A stretch of 64,000 nt of DNA, from NCBI RefSeq assembly GCF_016587415.1, contig NZ_BNJI01000002.1:1488001-1552000 (forward strand), given 5' to 3'. The translations under genes were made by a program, and so were the position numbers. This stretch comes from Ktedonobacter sp. SOSP1-85. GTDB lineage: Bacteria; Chloroflexota; Ktedonobacteria; Ktedonobacterales; Ktedonobacteraceae. The notes beneath the pieces were generated by a model, which saw only the letters and a list, made by a program, of their open reading frames with translations, was not told the origin of the DNA and did not search any database. Positions 34,856-45,024 of this stretch are shown one piece after another. Position 1 is the stretch's first letter. Every line of letters begins with the position of its first letter.

Positions 34856-36109
34856 ATGGAAGCTCAACAAACACAGATCAGTCCGCGTATTACCTCGTTA
34901 CAGCAGCAGATTCTCTCGGGAAATACTGCTGCGCTTCTCGCATTTTGGCAAGAAATGACGCAGCAGGGGATGCCTCTGATGGAAGCCATTGAAGGAGATG
35001 ATACGCATGCTCTGGTCACGTTTCTCTGGCGAGACAACGGAGACACACACAACGTCATGATCTGGGGTGGGCCAGCAGGATTGGACCACCCCGAGGATCA
35101 TCAGATGACGCGCTTGTTGAATACTGATCTCTGGTACAAAACGTACCGGCTTCAAACCGATTTGCGCGGGGTCTATACGTTCTCCATCAATGATTCTTTG
35201 ACCAATCAGGAGCGTGGAGGTTTCGGCACACGTTTTCTCCCTGATCCTCTCAATCCCAAGCAGTTTGTGGCTCACAAAGACGAAGGGAAACCTGATTCAC
35301 AAGAGATAGTCTTCTCTGTTCTTGAGTTACCCAATGCTCCTGCTCAGACCTGGATTGTGCCTCACTCTGATGGAGCGAAGGGCAAGCTTTATGCCCATCG
35401 ATTGCGCAGCCAGATCCTCGATAATGAACGCCGCATCTGGGTTTATACTCCTGCCGATTACACAGAGAGGAGCGAACCATACCGTCTCTTGCTTCTCTTT
35501 GACGGATGGATCTACATTGACCTCATCCCGACGCCAACCATTCTGGACAATCTCGTGAGAGAAGAGAAGATCTCCCCGTTGGTCGCGGTCTTCATTGATA
35601 ACCCAGATGAAGAGACGCGGAACCGCGAGTTGCCCTGTCATCAGCCTTTTGTCGATTTTCTCACCCAGGAACTGATGCCGTGGGTTCATGAACACTATCA
35701 TGTTACTGCTGATTCCGCCCAGACGATTGTTGGCGGCTGTAGCTATGGCGGATTAGCAGCCGCTTTCGCCGGGTTACGCGCCTCAGAAACCTTTGGCAAT
35801 GTGCTTTCGCAATCTGGCTCGTTCTGGTGGGATAAAGATCCCGACGACGGTATTCAACAAGAGTGGATTATCCAACAGTTTATCGCGAGTCCTCGCCTCC
35901 CTCTTCGTTTCTATCTGGAGGTTGGCTTGAAGGAGGATTGGGGATGGATTTACATGGTCGGCTGCAATCGGCATTTGCGCGATGTGTTACGCCTCAAAGG
36001 GTATGAGGTACATTATGCCGAGTTTAACGGGTATCACCATAACGTTTCCCATCGCGGCTCACTAGCAGATGGATTGTTAGCATTTGTGGGTGTAATTGAC
36101 CCGATTTGA
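34856..36109 (+). CDS. Enterochelin esterase-like hydrolase (Fes type)
   Basis: 417 aa from ATG 34856, with AAAGGA 6 nt upstream. N-terminal Fes-like beta-sandwich (VTFLWRDNGDTHNVMIWGGP, LWYKTYRLQTDLRGVYTFSI), then an esterase D-type alpha/beta-hydrolase: RRIWVYTPADYTERSEPYRLLLLFDG, ELMPWVHEHYHVTADSAQTIVGGCSYGGLAAAF (GxSxGG nucleophile, Ser in CSYGG) and the catalytic His in FNGYHHNVSHRG. The family hydrolyses ferric siderophore esters in the cytoplasm; here the substrate is inferred only. The stop codon lies within a dispersed repeat. Confidence 0.88.
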   Translation: MEAQQTQISPRITSLQQQILSGNTAALLAFWQEMTQQGMPLMEAIEGDDTHALVTFLWRDNGDTHNVMIWGGPAGLDHPEDHQMTRLLNTDLWYKTYRLQTDLRGVYTFSINDSLTNQERGGFGTRFLPDPLNPKQFVAHKDEGKPDSQEIVFSVLELPNAPAQTWIVPHSDGAKGKLYAHRLRSQILDNERRIWVYTPADYTERSEPYRLLLLFDGWIYIDLIPTPTILDNLVREEKISPLVAVFIDNPDEETRNRELPCHQPFVDFLTQELMPWVHEHYHVTADSAQTIVGGCSYGGLAAAFAGLRASETFGNVLSQSGSFWWDKDPDDGIQQEWIIQQFIASPRLPLRFYLEVGLKEDWGWIYMVGCNRHLRDVLRLKGYEVHYAEFNGYHHNVSHRGSLADGLLAFVGVIDPI

Positions 36110-36240
36110 AAGAGCACCTAAGTTGAAAGAGAGAAGGATGAAAGTCTCTTCTTTCACAGAAGAAGAATCACGAATAGTATCAAAATCTCGATTGTTTCAC
36201 GCAGGGGTGAGGGTTACTTCGTCAGTTTGACATGCTATAG
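36095..36240 (+). repeat. Dispersed repeat, copy A
   Basis: Starts ATTGACCCGATTTG, includes the esterase stop codon and ends with GTCAGTTTGACATGCTATAG. Related copies: 46711, 57469, 59029. It carries a decayed reading frame best preserved in the 57-kb copy. Confidence 0.65.
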
Positions 36241-36545
36241 GTGTGCAATTACCTGAGGCAATTGCAGAAGTGGCTCTCGTTATGCAGATACCGTCTCATT
36301 CTCTCCAGACTGCGGAAGAGATGCTGTACGCGCTCCAATGTCGGCTGTATGGCGGACTTGAGCAGCCCTTGTCCTGGGACATCAAGCGTCAGGTGATTGA
36401 GACCCTGGTCAAGCAGATTCATCTGGAGACGCTGTAGGAGTAGATGGGAAGAATGTGGTGTGTGTCTCCGTGACCTATCGCTTTGGCGAGAGCATGGTGC
36501 TCTGTAAGACCTTTCCCTCACCGAAGTCGTTGCAAGAGCAACAGG
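36241..36545 (+). pseudogene. Serine recombinase C-terminal tail, copy A
   Basis: Frame LEQPLSWDIKRQVIETLVKQIHLETL is the C-terminal segment of a large serine recombinase; a stop and a shift then break VEANGKN. The same segment with the same upstream repeat recurs at 57614. Confidence 0.6.
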
Positions 36546-36822
36546 AGGGGCAAGAGCAGGTTCTACTCGGCAGGGTATGAAAGGGGCTGGGCAGAAGCAA
36601 AAATAAACATATTGAAGCCGACCTCAAGCATGCTAGCAATATGAGTGAAGCATACTTGAGGTCGGCTTCAAGCAGGTGGCAAGAAATGAGATTGCGCTTC
36701 ACTTGAAGCACCCCACGAAAACGATCAACCGCATTTATCCTCTCGTATCACTCAAGGGCTCGTTGGAAAAACGACGGACTGCAAAGCAATCTCCTGAATA
36801 GCCTCTACGATTGTTCGTGAAC

Positions 36823-37902
36823 TTACCTGAGTGCAACCTGGCCGCTGGCCTTTGGGGGTTGCTCATGAACGTGTTGAATTATGTCGATGACGTTGTGCGC
36901 GACAAGGGGGCTATGCCAATATTTTCCATGGGCGCTACGCCCTAGAAACACGGTTTCTCCTGTTTGAAGCAGGTCGCTGCAAGAGGTGTATATTCGATTG
37001 ATGCGCCCTGTTCCACGGTATCGCAGGTCTGCTATGGCTTTGAGTATGGGACTTATTGGAGAGGGCAGCGGAATATCATGAACACGAAGGGCTGTCTGCT
37101 CCGAGGGTCTTGGTTGGTGATTGTTCTCTACAATGGAGGGAAGAACTGTTTCAAGAGGAGAGGCAACGGGATCCTCTGGATGGATGTAGTTGTACCAGGG
37201 AAGGTATCCTTGAGGAAGATGATCAAGGAGTCTGGCAAGACCTGGAAGAATATCATGGGTGGCAGGGATATGTTCTTGTTCAGGGATGTTATGGGGGGAA
37301 AGAGTAGCCTTGCCTGTTGAGAGCATGAGCGTGAAGAGACTGATGGGAGAGCCCATGGTATGAATGCTGGAGAGCCGGATTCCGTTCTCGGGATTGGGCT
37401 CTAGCCCGTAGACCAGTTTTCGTATTTCCTCAACTCCCCTGTAGCCACCAGCATACCTTGGTTCCCAGCGTCTGCTAAAGAGGATATCAAAAAGAATAAC
37501 GGTGCCCATACTGTGGGTAACAAGATGAAAACAGTCATCTTGATCATAGGGGGCAGACTCAAATGCCGCCAACAACTGCGCACGAAGCCTTTCGACCACG
37601 CGAATGCCTGCACGGCGACTAATATAGAGCGCACCATCGCCAGTAAACTGGAGCAGTTGCTTTTCTCGTATATTCTGAAAGCCAAGTTTGTCCCAGGAGG
37701 ACGATTGCTCCCATTGCTCGCGCAGTTCCAACTCGAGATCTTCGTACACATCTCCCCAGTAGAGGGGGATCATCTCCAGATCCAGGTGTGTTTTTTGTTG
37801 TTTGCTTCTGAGCAGCTCTATGAGCGGATCAGCATAGGTTGGATATTCTTTCCAATCACGTGTGTTAACGCCATGGAGAAAAATGATGAAGTCTTTGGCC
37901 AC
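36823..37902 (-). CDS. Lipase-like alpha/beta hydrolase
   Basis: 359 aa, no signal peptide. FIIFLHGVNTRDW at the start is the oxyanion region of alpha/beta-hydrolases; FHLVTHSMGTVILFDILF holds the nucleophile Ser (THSMG), typical of lipases and alpha/beta hydrolases of the DUF676/PGAP1 type; IHTMGSPISLFTLML follows, as in these families. The C-terminal half contains HPEDPVASPLE and a His-rich end (GKYWHSPLVAHNVIDII) that probably supplies Asp and His. Located 157 bp downstream of, and co-directional with, the protease-phospholipase gene; a hairpin lies between. Confidence 0.8.
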   Translation of the reverse strand: MAKDFIIFLHGVNTRDWKEYPTYADPLIELLRSKQQKTHLDLEMIPLYWGDVYEDLELELREQWEQSSSWDKLGFQNIREKQLLQFTGDGALYISRRAGIRVVERLRAQLLAAFESAPYDQDDCFHLVTHSMGTVILFDILFSRRWEPRYAGGYRGVEEIRKLVYGLEPNPENGIRLSSIHTMGSPISLFTLMLSTGKATLSPHNIPEQEHIPATHDILPGLARLLDHLPQGYLPWYNYIHPEDPVASPLETVLPSIVENNHQPRPSEQTALRVHDIPLPSPISPILKAIADLRYRGTGRINRIYTSCSDLLQTGETVFLGRSAHGKYWHSPLVAHNVIDIIQHVHEQPPKASGQVALR

Positions 37903-37989
37903 GGCTTTCCTCCTTCTTGTCCTTGGATGCGGAAGCGCTTCTCGCCTCTGCTTTGTTCTTTTTCTTGCGGTATGAAGTGTTCTGGGCTT

Positions 37990-38025
37990 GGATCATCCAC
38001 TTCAAGGCAAAGAGGTGGATGATCC
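37990..38025. repeat. Hairpin between the two hydrolase genes
   Basis: GGATCATCCAC (37990-38000) pairs with GTGGATGATCC (38015-38025). No T-run; may modulate read-through or mRNA stability between the two genes. Confidence 0.6.
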
Positions 38026-38059
38026 AGATGTTTTCTCGTATTTCGCCTAGATGTATTTG

Positions 38060-40327
38060 TTATCTCCGGATATGGGCTCCTGCAGGGACAGCGATTTCGA
38101 GTGCTTGTGCAAACTGTGGATCCTGAAGACGATATGATGACGCAACTTCGGGATCAGAGTACAATTGCTGGAGTGTCTCTGGCGCAATGGCGGAAAGGTC
38201 TTGCACTGGGATGTTTTGCTCTCCTGTTCCTTCCTGCCAGGCTGATTCCCAGATGCAGGCGAGCATGCTTGCTCCATTGGCAAGAAGTTGCTCTGTTTTT
38301 TCTCCCAGCTGGTCCCACATGTAGGCAAGATGATCGTTCATTTGCATGCTGGTGATGTAGGTCTCAATGATCTCTTCCGGGGAGAGAAAGGCAAGACTGT
38401 CTCGCATTAACTTGACAATAGCCAACCCCGCTGCTTTCCCTCCTGAAACTGTCTGGGGACGTGGTGTGTTCTGTACCTTCTCATTGACCCCATTAATGAG
38501 TTCTGAGGTAAAGCGATTGAGCATCGCAGACTCATAGGTGCTATGGACGCCCTTGCCTCTTTGGGTGTCAGGATCCCCATCGTGCAGCCTGGAGACATGC
38601 AGTGGCTGGCAAGCATCGCCAATATAGTGAGCCAGAACTCCCGCAGTACACACAAAGTGGGCAATATCCTGCTGTTTGACTGCATCGACCATCTCATCGT
38701 AGAGTTGCCAGACGCGAAATGGGAGCGCCCCTCGTTTATCGTTGATATTTAGACTACTATAAAACTGATTCCAGACGTCAATGTCCAGGTTGTCAGGATC
38801 CTTGCAGAGGTCGAGCAAGGTTTTTCCTTGAAATTGGCCTTGTCCCTCTTGATCCATGTCTGCAAAGTGGTTGGCTGCATCTTGATGACGCGTCATGCGC
38901 CAGACGATGTCTGCCACATCGGCCAGCGGAACAAATGCGTGGTTCCCATGAGAGTGGAAGGTTCCCTGCGCCAGTTCGTCGTCCCCATAGGCAATATTGC
39001 TCTTGTTGTTGGCAAAGAGGGTGTGTAGATGTGGCGATTGCACCAGGTCGCAGGCGCTCGCCGCGATCTTAAAGTGACCGACCTCACCCCAGTATTCGCG
39101 ATGTCCTATGTTCCAACTTGGGAGGAGATCAACATCCAGTTCACGACATACGGTACTCAAACAGGTGGAGAGCGCAAAACGCAGCGGGGCTTTGCCATGT
39201 TCCGTTTGGATGACATGACCACCCCATTGCAGGGCGAGTGGGCGCAGACGTGGAGCAAGGTTCTTGGCTTGTTTGCGTTTCCCGTTCCCATGAGCAGTGT
39301 GGCCTGTGGTGGCATGGTTCTCCAGAAGATCAAGGCACCAGATCGTTCCCGAGTCTCCTGGCATGGTTTGTAAAGGTGTTTCTCCTGTGCGTGAGCCGAT
39401 GAGCAGATCGCTGATATAATCGACACCTCCTATGGATTTGTAGCGGTAAAAGAGGGCCTGGATCTCTCCAATCATTTTTCCCGAAGCGGCACCAAAGGCA
39501 CAGACGTGCTTGCCGATGAGATCAAGGGTGATCGTATCGGTATGCAGATTGACAATGTCTCCTAGTTCTCCAAGACCAAAGACCTGTGCTGTCCAGCGAT
39601 TGATATCTGCAATTCGGATAAGGCCGGCATCGAGGTTGATATGGGACGAGGTCTCGGACCAGGCAGGATAGACCTGGGCGAAGGAGCGTTTCCCGAGTTG
39701 CCGTTGGTCTGCTTTGCCGATCACTTGCCGTTGACCGTCCGCAACGGTAAACACATCATTTGTTGGATCCCCACAGACATGTTTGTTAGTCAAGGCATAG
39801 ACGGCATTGCCATCGTAGACCAGGCATCCTGTTGAACCGATGTGCTCCTGCCCCTGGATATCTGTTAGCAGAGGATAGCCGCCACCAAGGAGATCATGAG
39901 GAAAGGAAGCGTCACGCAGCGGCGGAGGTGTTTGCTCCTGTTCCTGAGCAAGCACAACACAGGTAGGAACGACACGGCCATCAGACAGGTAGAGGAAATG
40001 TGGGACGACATAATCAGGATTAATCTGCGCGAGCTCTTCTTGTGTTTGCCATTGCTTGACAAAGATGAGGACACAAGGCCAGGACCAGGGCTGAACAACT
40101 GTGTTTTCCAGTGTGCGCTCTGGCGATTTTGTTCGAGACCGCCACTTTTCTCGTGGAAGAGGTTTATCAGCATCCGGATCATCAGTACGAATGCGATAGA
40201 GACCAATGGCGGTAGCGATGACGTTACTCATGTTGGCCAGATGCACATGATAGGCTTCACGTGCATCAAGCAGATCATGAACTGATAGAGACTTGAAGTC
40301 TCGTGTGGGCTGGATATCTTGTTTCAC
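38060..40327 (-). CDS. Trypsin-like protease fused to a zinc phospholipase C-like domain
   Basis: 755 aa, no signal peptide. N-terminal about 150 residues unrecognised. Residues about 160-335 look like a trypsin-fold protease: GCLVYDGNAVYALTNKHVCG (His 183), NLDAGLIRIA (Asp 233), TMPGDSGTIWCL (Ser 326). The C-terminal half (about 400-700) has the metal pattern of bacterial zinc phospholipase C: HFADMD (about 487-492), AHYIGDACQPLH with His 567, Asp 571 and His 577, and GVHSTYE with His 595 and Glu 599. HxxxDxxxxxH and HxxxE spacing fits Zn_dep_PLC; S1/P1 nuclease is the alternative but has Asp in the last position. Function of the fusion is unknown. Confidence 0.8.
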   Translation of the reverse strand: MKQDIQPTRDFKSLSVHDLLDAREAYHVHLANMSNVIATAIGLYRIRTDDPDADKPLPREKWRSRTKSPERTLENTVVQPWSWPCVLIFVKQWQTQEELAQINPDYVVPHFLYLSDGRVVPTCVVLAQEQEQTPPPLRDASFPHDLLGGGYPLLTDIQGQEHIGSTGCLVYDGNAVYALTNKHVCGDPTNDVFTVADGQRQVIGKADQRQLGKRSFAQVYPAWSETSSHINLDAGLIRIADINRWTAQVFGLGELGDIVNLHTDTITLDLIGKHVCAFGAASGKMIGEIQALFYRYKSIGGVDYISDLLIGSRTGETPLQTMPGDSGTIWCLDLLENHATTGHTAHGNGKRKQAKNLAPRLRPLALQWGGHVIQTEHGKAPLRFALSTCLSTVCRELDVDLLPSWNIGHREYWGEVGHFKIAASACDLVQSPHLHTLFANNKSNIAYGDDELAQGTFHSHGNHAFVPLADVADIVWRMTRHQDAANHFADMDQEGQGQFQGKTLLDLCKDPDNLDIDVWNQFYSSLNINDKRGALPFRVWQLYDEMVDAVKQQDIAHFVCTAGVLAHYIGDACQPLHVSRLHDGDPDTQRGKGVHSTYESAMLNRFTSELINGVNEKVQNTPRPQTVSGGKAAGLAIVKLMRDSLAFLSPEEIIETYITSMQMNDHLAYMWDQLGEKTEQLLANGASMLACIWESAWQEGTGEQNIPVQDLSAIAPETLQQLYSDPEVASSYRLQDPQFAQALEIAVPAGAHIRR

Positions 40328-40714
40328 AATAGACCTCCTGGTGAAAACAAGCCTGAGGAGAAACGTTGCTGTATCAGTAACAAAACAACAATTTTGTTGG
40401 TGATACAGCTGAAATGATGAACATTACGGCTTTTCATAAACATCTTAGTTGCTTGTTCAAAGTCATCGATGGCGTAATTTCTGCATTGGAAATTCAGGTG
40501 CATATGGATGTCGTTTATGTGCGAATAGAGAAGGAACCCGCTGAGTAATTGATCAAGGGGGAGGAAGTAGGGGTGTGTAAGCTTGTTACTCTATGTAACT
40601 ACTGCTTGCTGAGGGATCTTCGGTGGGAATAGGGCAGCAACACATGTCTCCCTAATGCTTCGGAATAGTAAGAGAGATCTGGTATCTATTTGCATGATTG
40701 CTCTTATTGCTGTC
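40328..40714. other. Intergenic, no gene recognised
   Basis: About 390 bp between two minus-strand genes; only short frames without motifs. It should hold the promoter of the fusion protein gene. Confidence 0.5.
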
Positions 40715-41902
40715 TCACAAGCTCGTATCCTGGCAAAATGCTTGATAGTCTTCTTCAACTTTAAGGGCATAGGAGCGGGCATATTGAAGAAGTAGTGCAG
40801 ACCAGTGAGGGTTCTGAGCAAACAGCTTTAGCTGGTCGATAGATGCAGAACCAGAGTGTCCTGCGCTCTGAAGGTGTCCCCAGGCGACCACTTTAGCGAT
40901 GACCTTGATGATCTTTGCGAACTGCTTCGAGTTGTTTTGTAGGTTTTGTAGATCGATCTTATCTTCTATTGGCTGGAGCTCGCGCAAAACAAAGGATGTG
41001 TTTTGCTCTGGCACAGAGGCAAGTCGTCGAGGCGGTGACGGCTGTGTCCAGCATTGCACAGAGACTATCCGTTCAGCCTGGTTGCCCCACTGTGGCTGCG
41101 CTGATTGGAGAGAGGGGTGCAATGACGAAGATGCGGCCTCTTTGAGGTCAAGCAGGTAGTTCTGATCAGGAGAACCTTTTCCTTCAACGAGCACAACATA
41201 GCGCCGGAGACCAAGGCTTCCTATCCCAGCGATGCGACGAGCACTGTCAAGGACAGTGAAAAAGGCCGGATCTGGTTGTGTGGTTCGCCACGTATCAATG
41301 AGAGCAGTAATATATGTTTGCTCCTGCGAAGTAGCAGCAAGAAAGTGTTTCCCATCCAGGTGAAGTTGCCTGGTTTTTCCTGCCTGTGTGGTTCGTGCAT
41401 CGAGAAAAACCTTGCGATGCCGGTTTTTGACTCCAAAGAGAAGTTGCTGGAGATGACCTGGTGCATCTTGTTCTTCCAGTGTACCGGCGCGACCGTTTGC
41501 GAGCGTTTCCTGGTAGGTTTTGAGGAAAGAGGTACAGCATTGATCTGCCTCTGTTGGCTGGATCGCGAGGAGGGGCGCACTCACCTGTATGCAGGTAAGC
41601 ATGCGTGCGAGATCCCAGGCGCAGGGAGCAAGAGTCGCCTCATCAAAGTCATTGACCGTAAAGTACACCTGATGATCATCCGCTTTATAGCAGCCCAGGT
41701 TTTGTAGGTGGAGATCACCACATACCCAGGTGGCTGGAGCGGCATTCAAAGGGGATGAGGCAGGCCAGTCCTCATAAAAGAGGTGACAGGTACCACGGAA
41801 GAAGGCAAAGGCATCTGTACGCATTGCCTGATATTTGCGTGCGAGGAGGTCAGGATCACGGCCTTGATTATAGTGTTGTATACGCTCGGTCACCGTGCTC
41901 AT
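40715..41902 (-). CDS. DUF2252 family protein
   Basis: 395 aa. Family hallmarks: KYQAMRTDAFAFFRGTCHLFYEDW, TWVCGDLHLQNLGCYKADDHQVYFTVNDFDEATLAPCAWDLARML (GDxHxxN and DFD, a kinase-like phosphotransferase core), ARRIAGIGSLGLRRYVVLVEG, LLDLKEA. The family resembles aminoglycoside-phosphotransferase/protein-kinase folds, but its substrate is not established. Single gene; 387 bp upstream of the next gene. Confidence 0.9.
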   Translation of the reverse strand: MSTVTERIQHYNQGRDPDLLARKYQAMRTDAFAFFRGTCHLFYEDWPASSPLNAAPATWVCGDLHLQNLGCYKADDHQVYFTVNDFDEATLAPCAWDLARMLTCIQVSAPLLAIQPTEADQCCTSFLKTYQETLANGRAGTLEEQDAPGHLQQLLFGVKNRHRKVFLDARTTQAGKTRQLHLDGKHFLAATSQEQTYITALIDTWRTTQPDPAFFTVLDSARRIAGIGSLGLRRYVVLVEGKGSPDQNYLLDLKEAASSSLHPSLQSAQPQWGNQAERIVSVQCWTQPSPPRRLASVPEQNTSFVLRELQPIEDKIDLQNLQNNSKQFAKIIKVIAKVVAWGHLQSAGHSGSASIDQLKLFAQNPHWSALLLQYARSYALKVEEDYQAFCQDTSL

Positions 41903-42735
41903 AGTTCACCTCATTCTTGGTTGACTTCTCTTAGTCTACCACAGCGATAAAACAGTCCGAATCATCATTAGGCACTGCGCCAACGAGAATAAAGGTCCCG
42001 CCTGGGAATGAGCAGATAACCTGGTGATGTATAAAGGATTGCTCCTTCTTCATTCAAAGTATAGAAGCGTCTTCATCGGATGCTCTAGCATACACATCTG
42101 GCGAAGCGGCGAAGAGGAATGTGTTTTCCCTTGTAAGCAACATAAAGATAATCGAGATAATCTGTAAGGCAATTCGCTCTTCGCTTAAACAGGAAGTCTG
42201 CATAGACAAGAAGCCTCCATCGGGTACCAGCAATTTCCTTCTGTTTGTCGTATTGAGTAATTTGAAACAGAGTAATAGCCAGTACTCATTCGTTGAAGGC
42301 TTTATTACATGAACAAGGGTTCTATGGATAGCTACACGCATCCAAATTGCAACCCCAGAAAATTCTCTCGCCTTACGGAAGGCGCCAGTAATGCCTTTAG
42401 GCGCATTGATGAGTATGGGCCTGTTTGGATCCCTGAAGAAAGTATGTCGTATGTTGTGTGTTGACATGAGTTAGCTTTGCGTAGTTATCGAGAAGGGAAA
42501 AAACAATTTGCCGCGGATCATACAAGAAATCCCACTTAGTGAAGAAGAAAGAACTGGCGGCGGTTGAGGCTGGAGTCGAGGCAATGGAAAGGATGCGTCA
42601 ACAACGTGCACATGAGCCCACTCCTGCTGACCCAACACCGAGCTACTTGACAACAAGAGATCAGGAAAAACAGCCTATCATCCCTATTAAGCAAGGACGT
42701 CGAAAACGGCAGAACAGGGATACGGAAAGGCAGAA
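41903..42735. other. Intergenic with broken short frames
   Basis: On the plus strand short frames at 42309-42455 (MNKGSMDSYTHPNCNPRKFS) and 42467-42540 (ELALRSYREGKKQFAADHTR) look like pieces of one decayed gene, family unknown. A minus-strand frame at 42054-42467 has no motif. Confidence 0.35.
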
Positions 42736-44169
42736 ATGGCTCCAATGTCTGAAACGGCTTATGTTCTTACAAAAGAGCAACGAAAAGAACAGATTCTTAG
42801 TGCTGCGGCGCTAGGTTGGTCGCTTGTTGAACTCTTAGGACGCTGCTTCTCATTAGAACTGCCTACCCCCGAACATGAAGCTGAGCGGAATTGGGCGAAA
42901 AAGGAGGGGGCGGGGACACATATGATCATCATTCCTCCCACTATTACCTCCCAAAAGGGCTTGCATGCTTTAGTCTGTTTCATCCAGGCTCTTGTACGAA
43001 AATTGCCTCTACCTATTCTCGACGATTGTAGTTATATCCAATACTTGGATGCCGTAATTGACAGGCTTTGTCAATTAGATGAAAAAGCAGGCAATGAGTA
43101 CCACAGGTCTCTCACTTGCATTAATGAGCAGCTCTTCGAATGGGATAAGAAGATCCGAGAGCACTTACAAAGTATGTCTGGGCAATTTGAGAATACCTAT
43201 GACTGCGTGAATGCGTACATGGTCGGGAAAAGTTTTGCGGCTCTTCGTTGGTATCTGCCAGAAACGCGAGATGCAACAAATGGGGCTCATAACGGAGCAG
43301 ATAAACGAAAAGAGGATTCTCGTCCTTTTGGAGGATTGGGGAAAGCGCTTTTTGCGATGTCATCTCGCGTTCCATCAGGGGAGGTAGCCCCTGCACATCG
43401 CCTTCTGGCGGAAGAGTGGAGAACCCAAAAAGAGACGAGAGGTCAAATGCGTGATGCGACCCAACTGCCTTTTGAAGAAGGCAGCCCTCAGCTTGAGCAG
43501 CATGTACCGTTTCAATTTGATGCAAGATACTTTTCCATGCTGGAAGAACGTATGCAACTTATGGCGCCATATGTGCATGAATTCACCCCTTTGGCCCTCG
43601 TGAAGACGCTTGAACATTGGAAAAGCCCTATCTTGAAGCGGAAGATATACTCTTCTAAAGACTCCGAAGTATCGCTTCAGCTACAAGAACAGGCTGATGT
43701 GTGGTATGTCTTATTAACGGCATCTCGTGATCCCACCACCTATGTGATGCCTTCTCGTATCGCATGGCATTACATGCTGCGTGTAATAGTGTTTTCCCTG
43801 CCTTATGTTGGGTTGGGAATACTACTCGCCGGGATCATTACCCTTATGGTTGTAGGGATAATCGGATTCGTTGCCTTCCTGATAGGCGTTTTTTGGCCGT
43901 CCGTTGCTCACTTTCTCCACACAAATCCCATAGTAACAACAGTAGGAGCAGGCTTTGCACTACTTACAGGGATCGGCACGGCTCTGCCAACCGTAACAAC
44001 GCTCTTACAATTGGGAATTCGAAACGTACACTCGAGGGCAGAGCCAAATGCAGAAAAAGAGTTGCGTCAGGCTAGAAGATCATGTGCAAATATGCTTTGG
44101 GAAGCAGCCCAACAGAAAGCAATCAATGAAAAGGTAGTGGTCAAATACAAGCGCAGAACGCAAAAATGA
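42736..44169 (+). CDS. Unknown protein with C-terminal membrane helices
   Basis: 477 aa, GGAAAGG upstream of ATG. The first 340 residues are soluble and mostly helical without a recognised domain; Cys/Trp content is moderate. Then hydrophobic segments LRVIVFSLPYVGLGILLAGIITLMVVGIIGFVAFLIGVFW and IVTTVGAGFALLTGIGTALPTVTTLLQLG, followed by a basic tail (KYKRRTQK). The topology suggests a large cytoplasmic N-terminus on a membrane anchor. Not assigned to a family. Codon pattern and length support a real gene. Confidence 0.65.
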   Translation: MAPMSETAYVLTKEQRKEQILSAAALGWSLVELLGRCFSLELPTPEHEAERNWAKKEGAGTHMIIIPPTITSQKGLHALVCFIQALVRKLPLPILDDCSYIQYLDAVIDRLCQLDEKAGNEYHRSLTCINEQLFEWDKKIREHLQSMSGQFENTYDCVNAYMVGKSFAALRWYLPETRDATNGAHNGADKRKEDSRPFGGLGKALFAMSSRVPSGEVAPAHRLLAEEWRTQKETRGQMRDATQLPFEEGSPQLEQHVPFQFDARYFSMLEERMQLMAPYVHEFTPLALVKTLEHWKSPILKRKIYSSKDSEVSLQLQEQADVWYVLLTASRDPTTYVMPSRIAWHYMLRVIVFSLPYVGLGILLAGIITLMVVGIIGFVAFLIGVFWPSVAHFLHTNPIVTTVGAGFALLTGIGTALPTVTTLLQLGIRNVHSRAEPNAEKELRQARRSCANMLWEAAQQKAINEKVVVKYKRRTQK

Positions 44170-44330
44170 CACAATCCCAGCTAACAACAGGCATATCAGA
44201 GGGTTCTGTCAGAACTGGGAACACAGAAATGGTGCTGGCAATGTTCTTGGAGAAGCACTTTTCGCCACTCATGATGAGGCTGTTTGTATCAACGCTTGCA
44301 GCGTGAGCTATCTCAGCCAGTATATGACCT

Positions 44331-44398
44331 GGGAGTCCCACTATTCTTAAAACATGTTGCAAATCAGATGGACGGGTTTTAAGAATAGCAGGACTCCC
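44331..44398. repeat. Palindromic repeat, copy 1
   Basis: GGGAGTCC-CA-CTATTCTTAAAAC and GTTTTAAGAATAG-CA-GGACTCCC enclose TGTTGCAAATCAGATG. Copy 2 at 45909-45982 shares TGTTGCAAATCAGATG and the right arm. Confidence 0.65.
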
Positions 44399-44483
44399 CT
44401 ATTTATGCATATACTCGTAGAATAAGCCCCTAAGAGTTAGCTGTCGCCTTGCAATGCTGGCGCCTAATACATTCAGTGCGCTG

Positions 44484-44669
44484 CTATGAACATATTCGTA
44501 TCGAATGTATCTGTTTATCATCTCCCATATAATTTTGCCAGTGGCACTTGTCGTGTTTCTGGATCTTTAGTGCTGACACTGGTGCTGTCATTACACCCAT
44601 CAGGAGCATGACTAGGAGAAAACTGAGCAGAAGAAGGCGCATGCTTTTCATGGCAGAAGCAAAGCTCAT
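44484..44669 (-). CDS. Small secreted or membrane protein, unknown
   Basis: 61 aa. AAAGGAAAATCAG precedes ATG 44669. MSFASAMKSMRLLLLSFLLVMLLMGVMTAPVSALK is a convincing signal peptide with VSA cleavage-like site; the mature part would be about 27 residues with two Cys (KCHWQNY, IRICS). Unknown family; small size leaves doubt. Confidence 0.45.
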   Translation of the reverse strand: MSFASAMKSMRLLLLSFLLVMLLMGVMTAPVSALKIQKHDKCHWQNYMGDDKQIHSIRICS

Positions 44670-45024
44670 CTGATTTTCCTTTCTCTTAACATCCCTGATT
44701 TCTGCTTGATCCTTATTTGTTACCTGGAAACACTATGTAAGGATAGGCTAATGGGAAACTCTACAAGAAGGGTCTTTGTTCACTCAATATAAATTATGCA
44801 ATAGAAAATGGCAAACTCATAGATAAGTTGAAGGCTATGGCTGAATTGTGAAAACTTGTAAATCTGCTGTGGTGGCAAAACAACTCTTCTGGCAAAAAGA
44901 AGGAATTTTCCCCGCTATCCAAAAAAGATTTCCAGGAATTTAAGCTAGCGTTTGGTTGGATGTTTTTACTAATAGAAAAACGCCGTACAAGATTGAATGT
45001 TTTTGATGAACTAAGGGGAAATTG

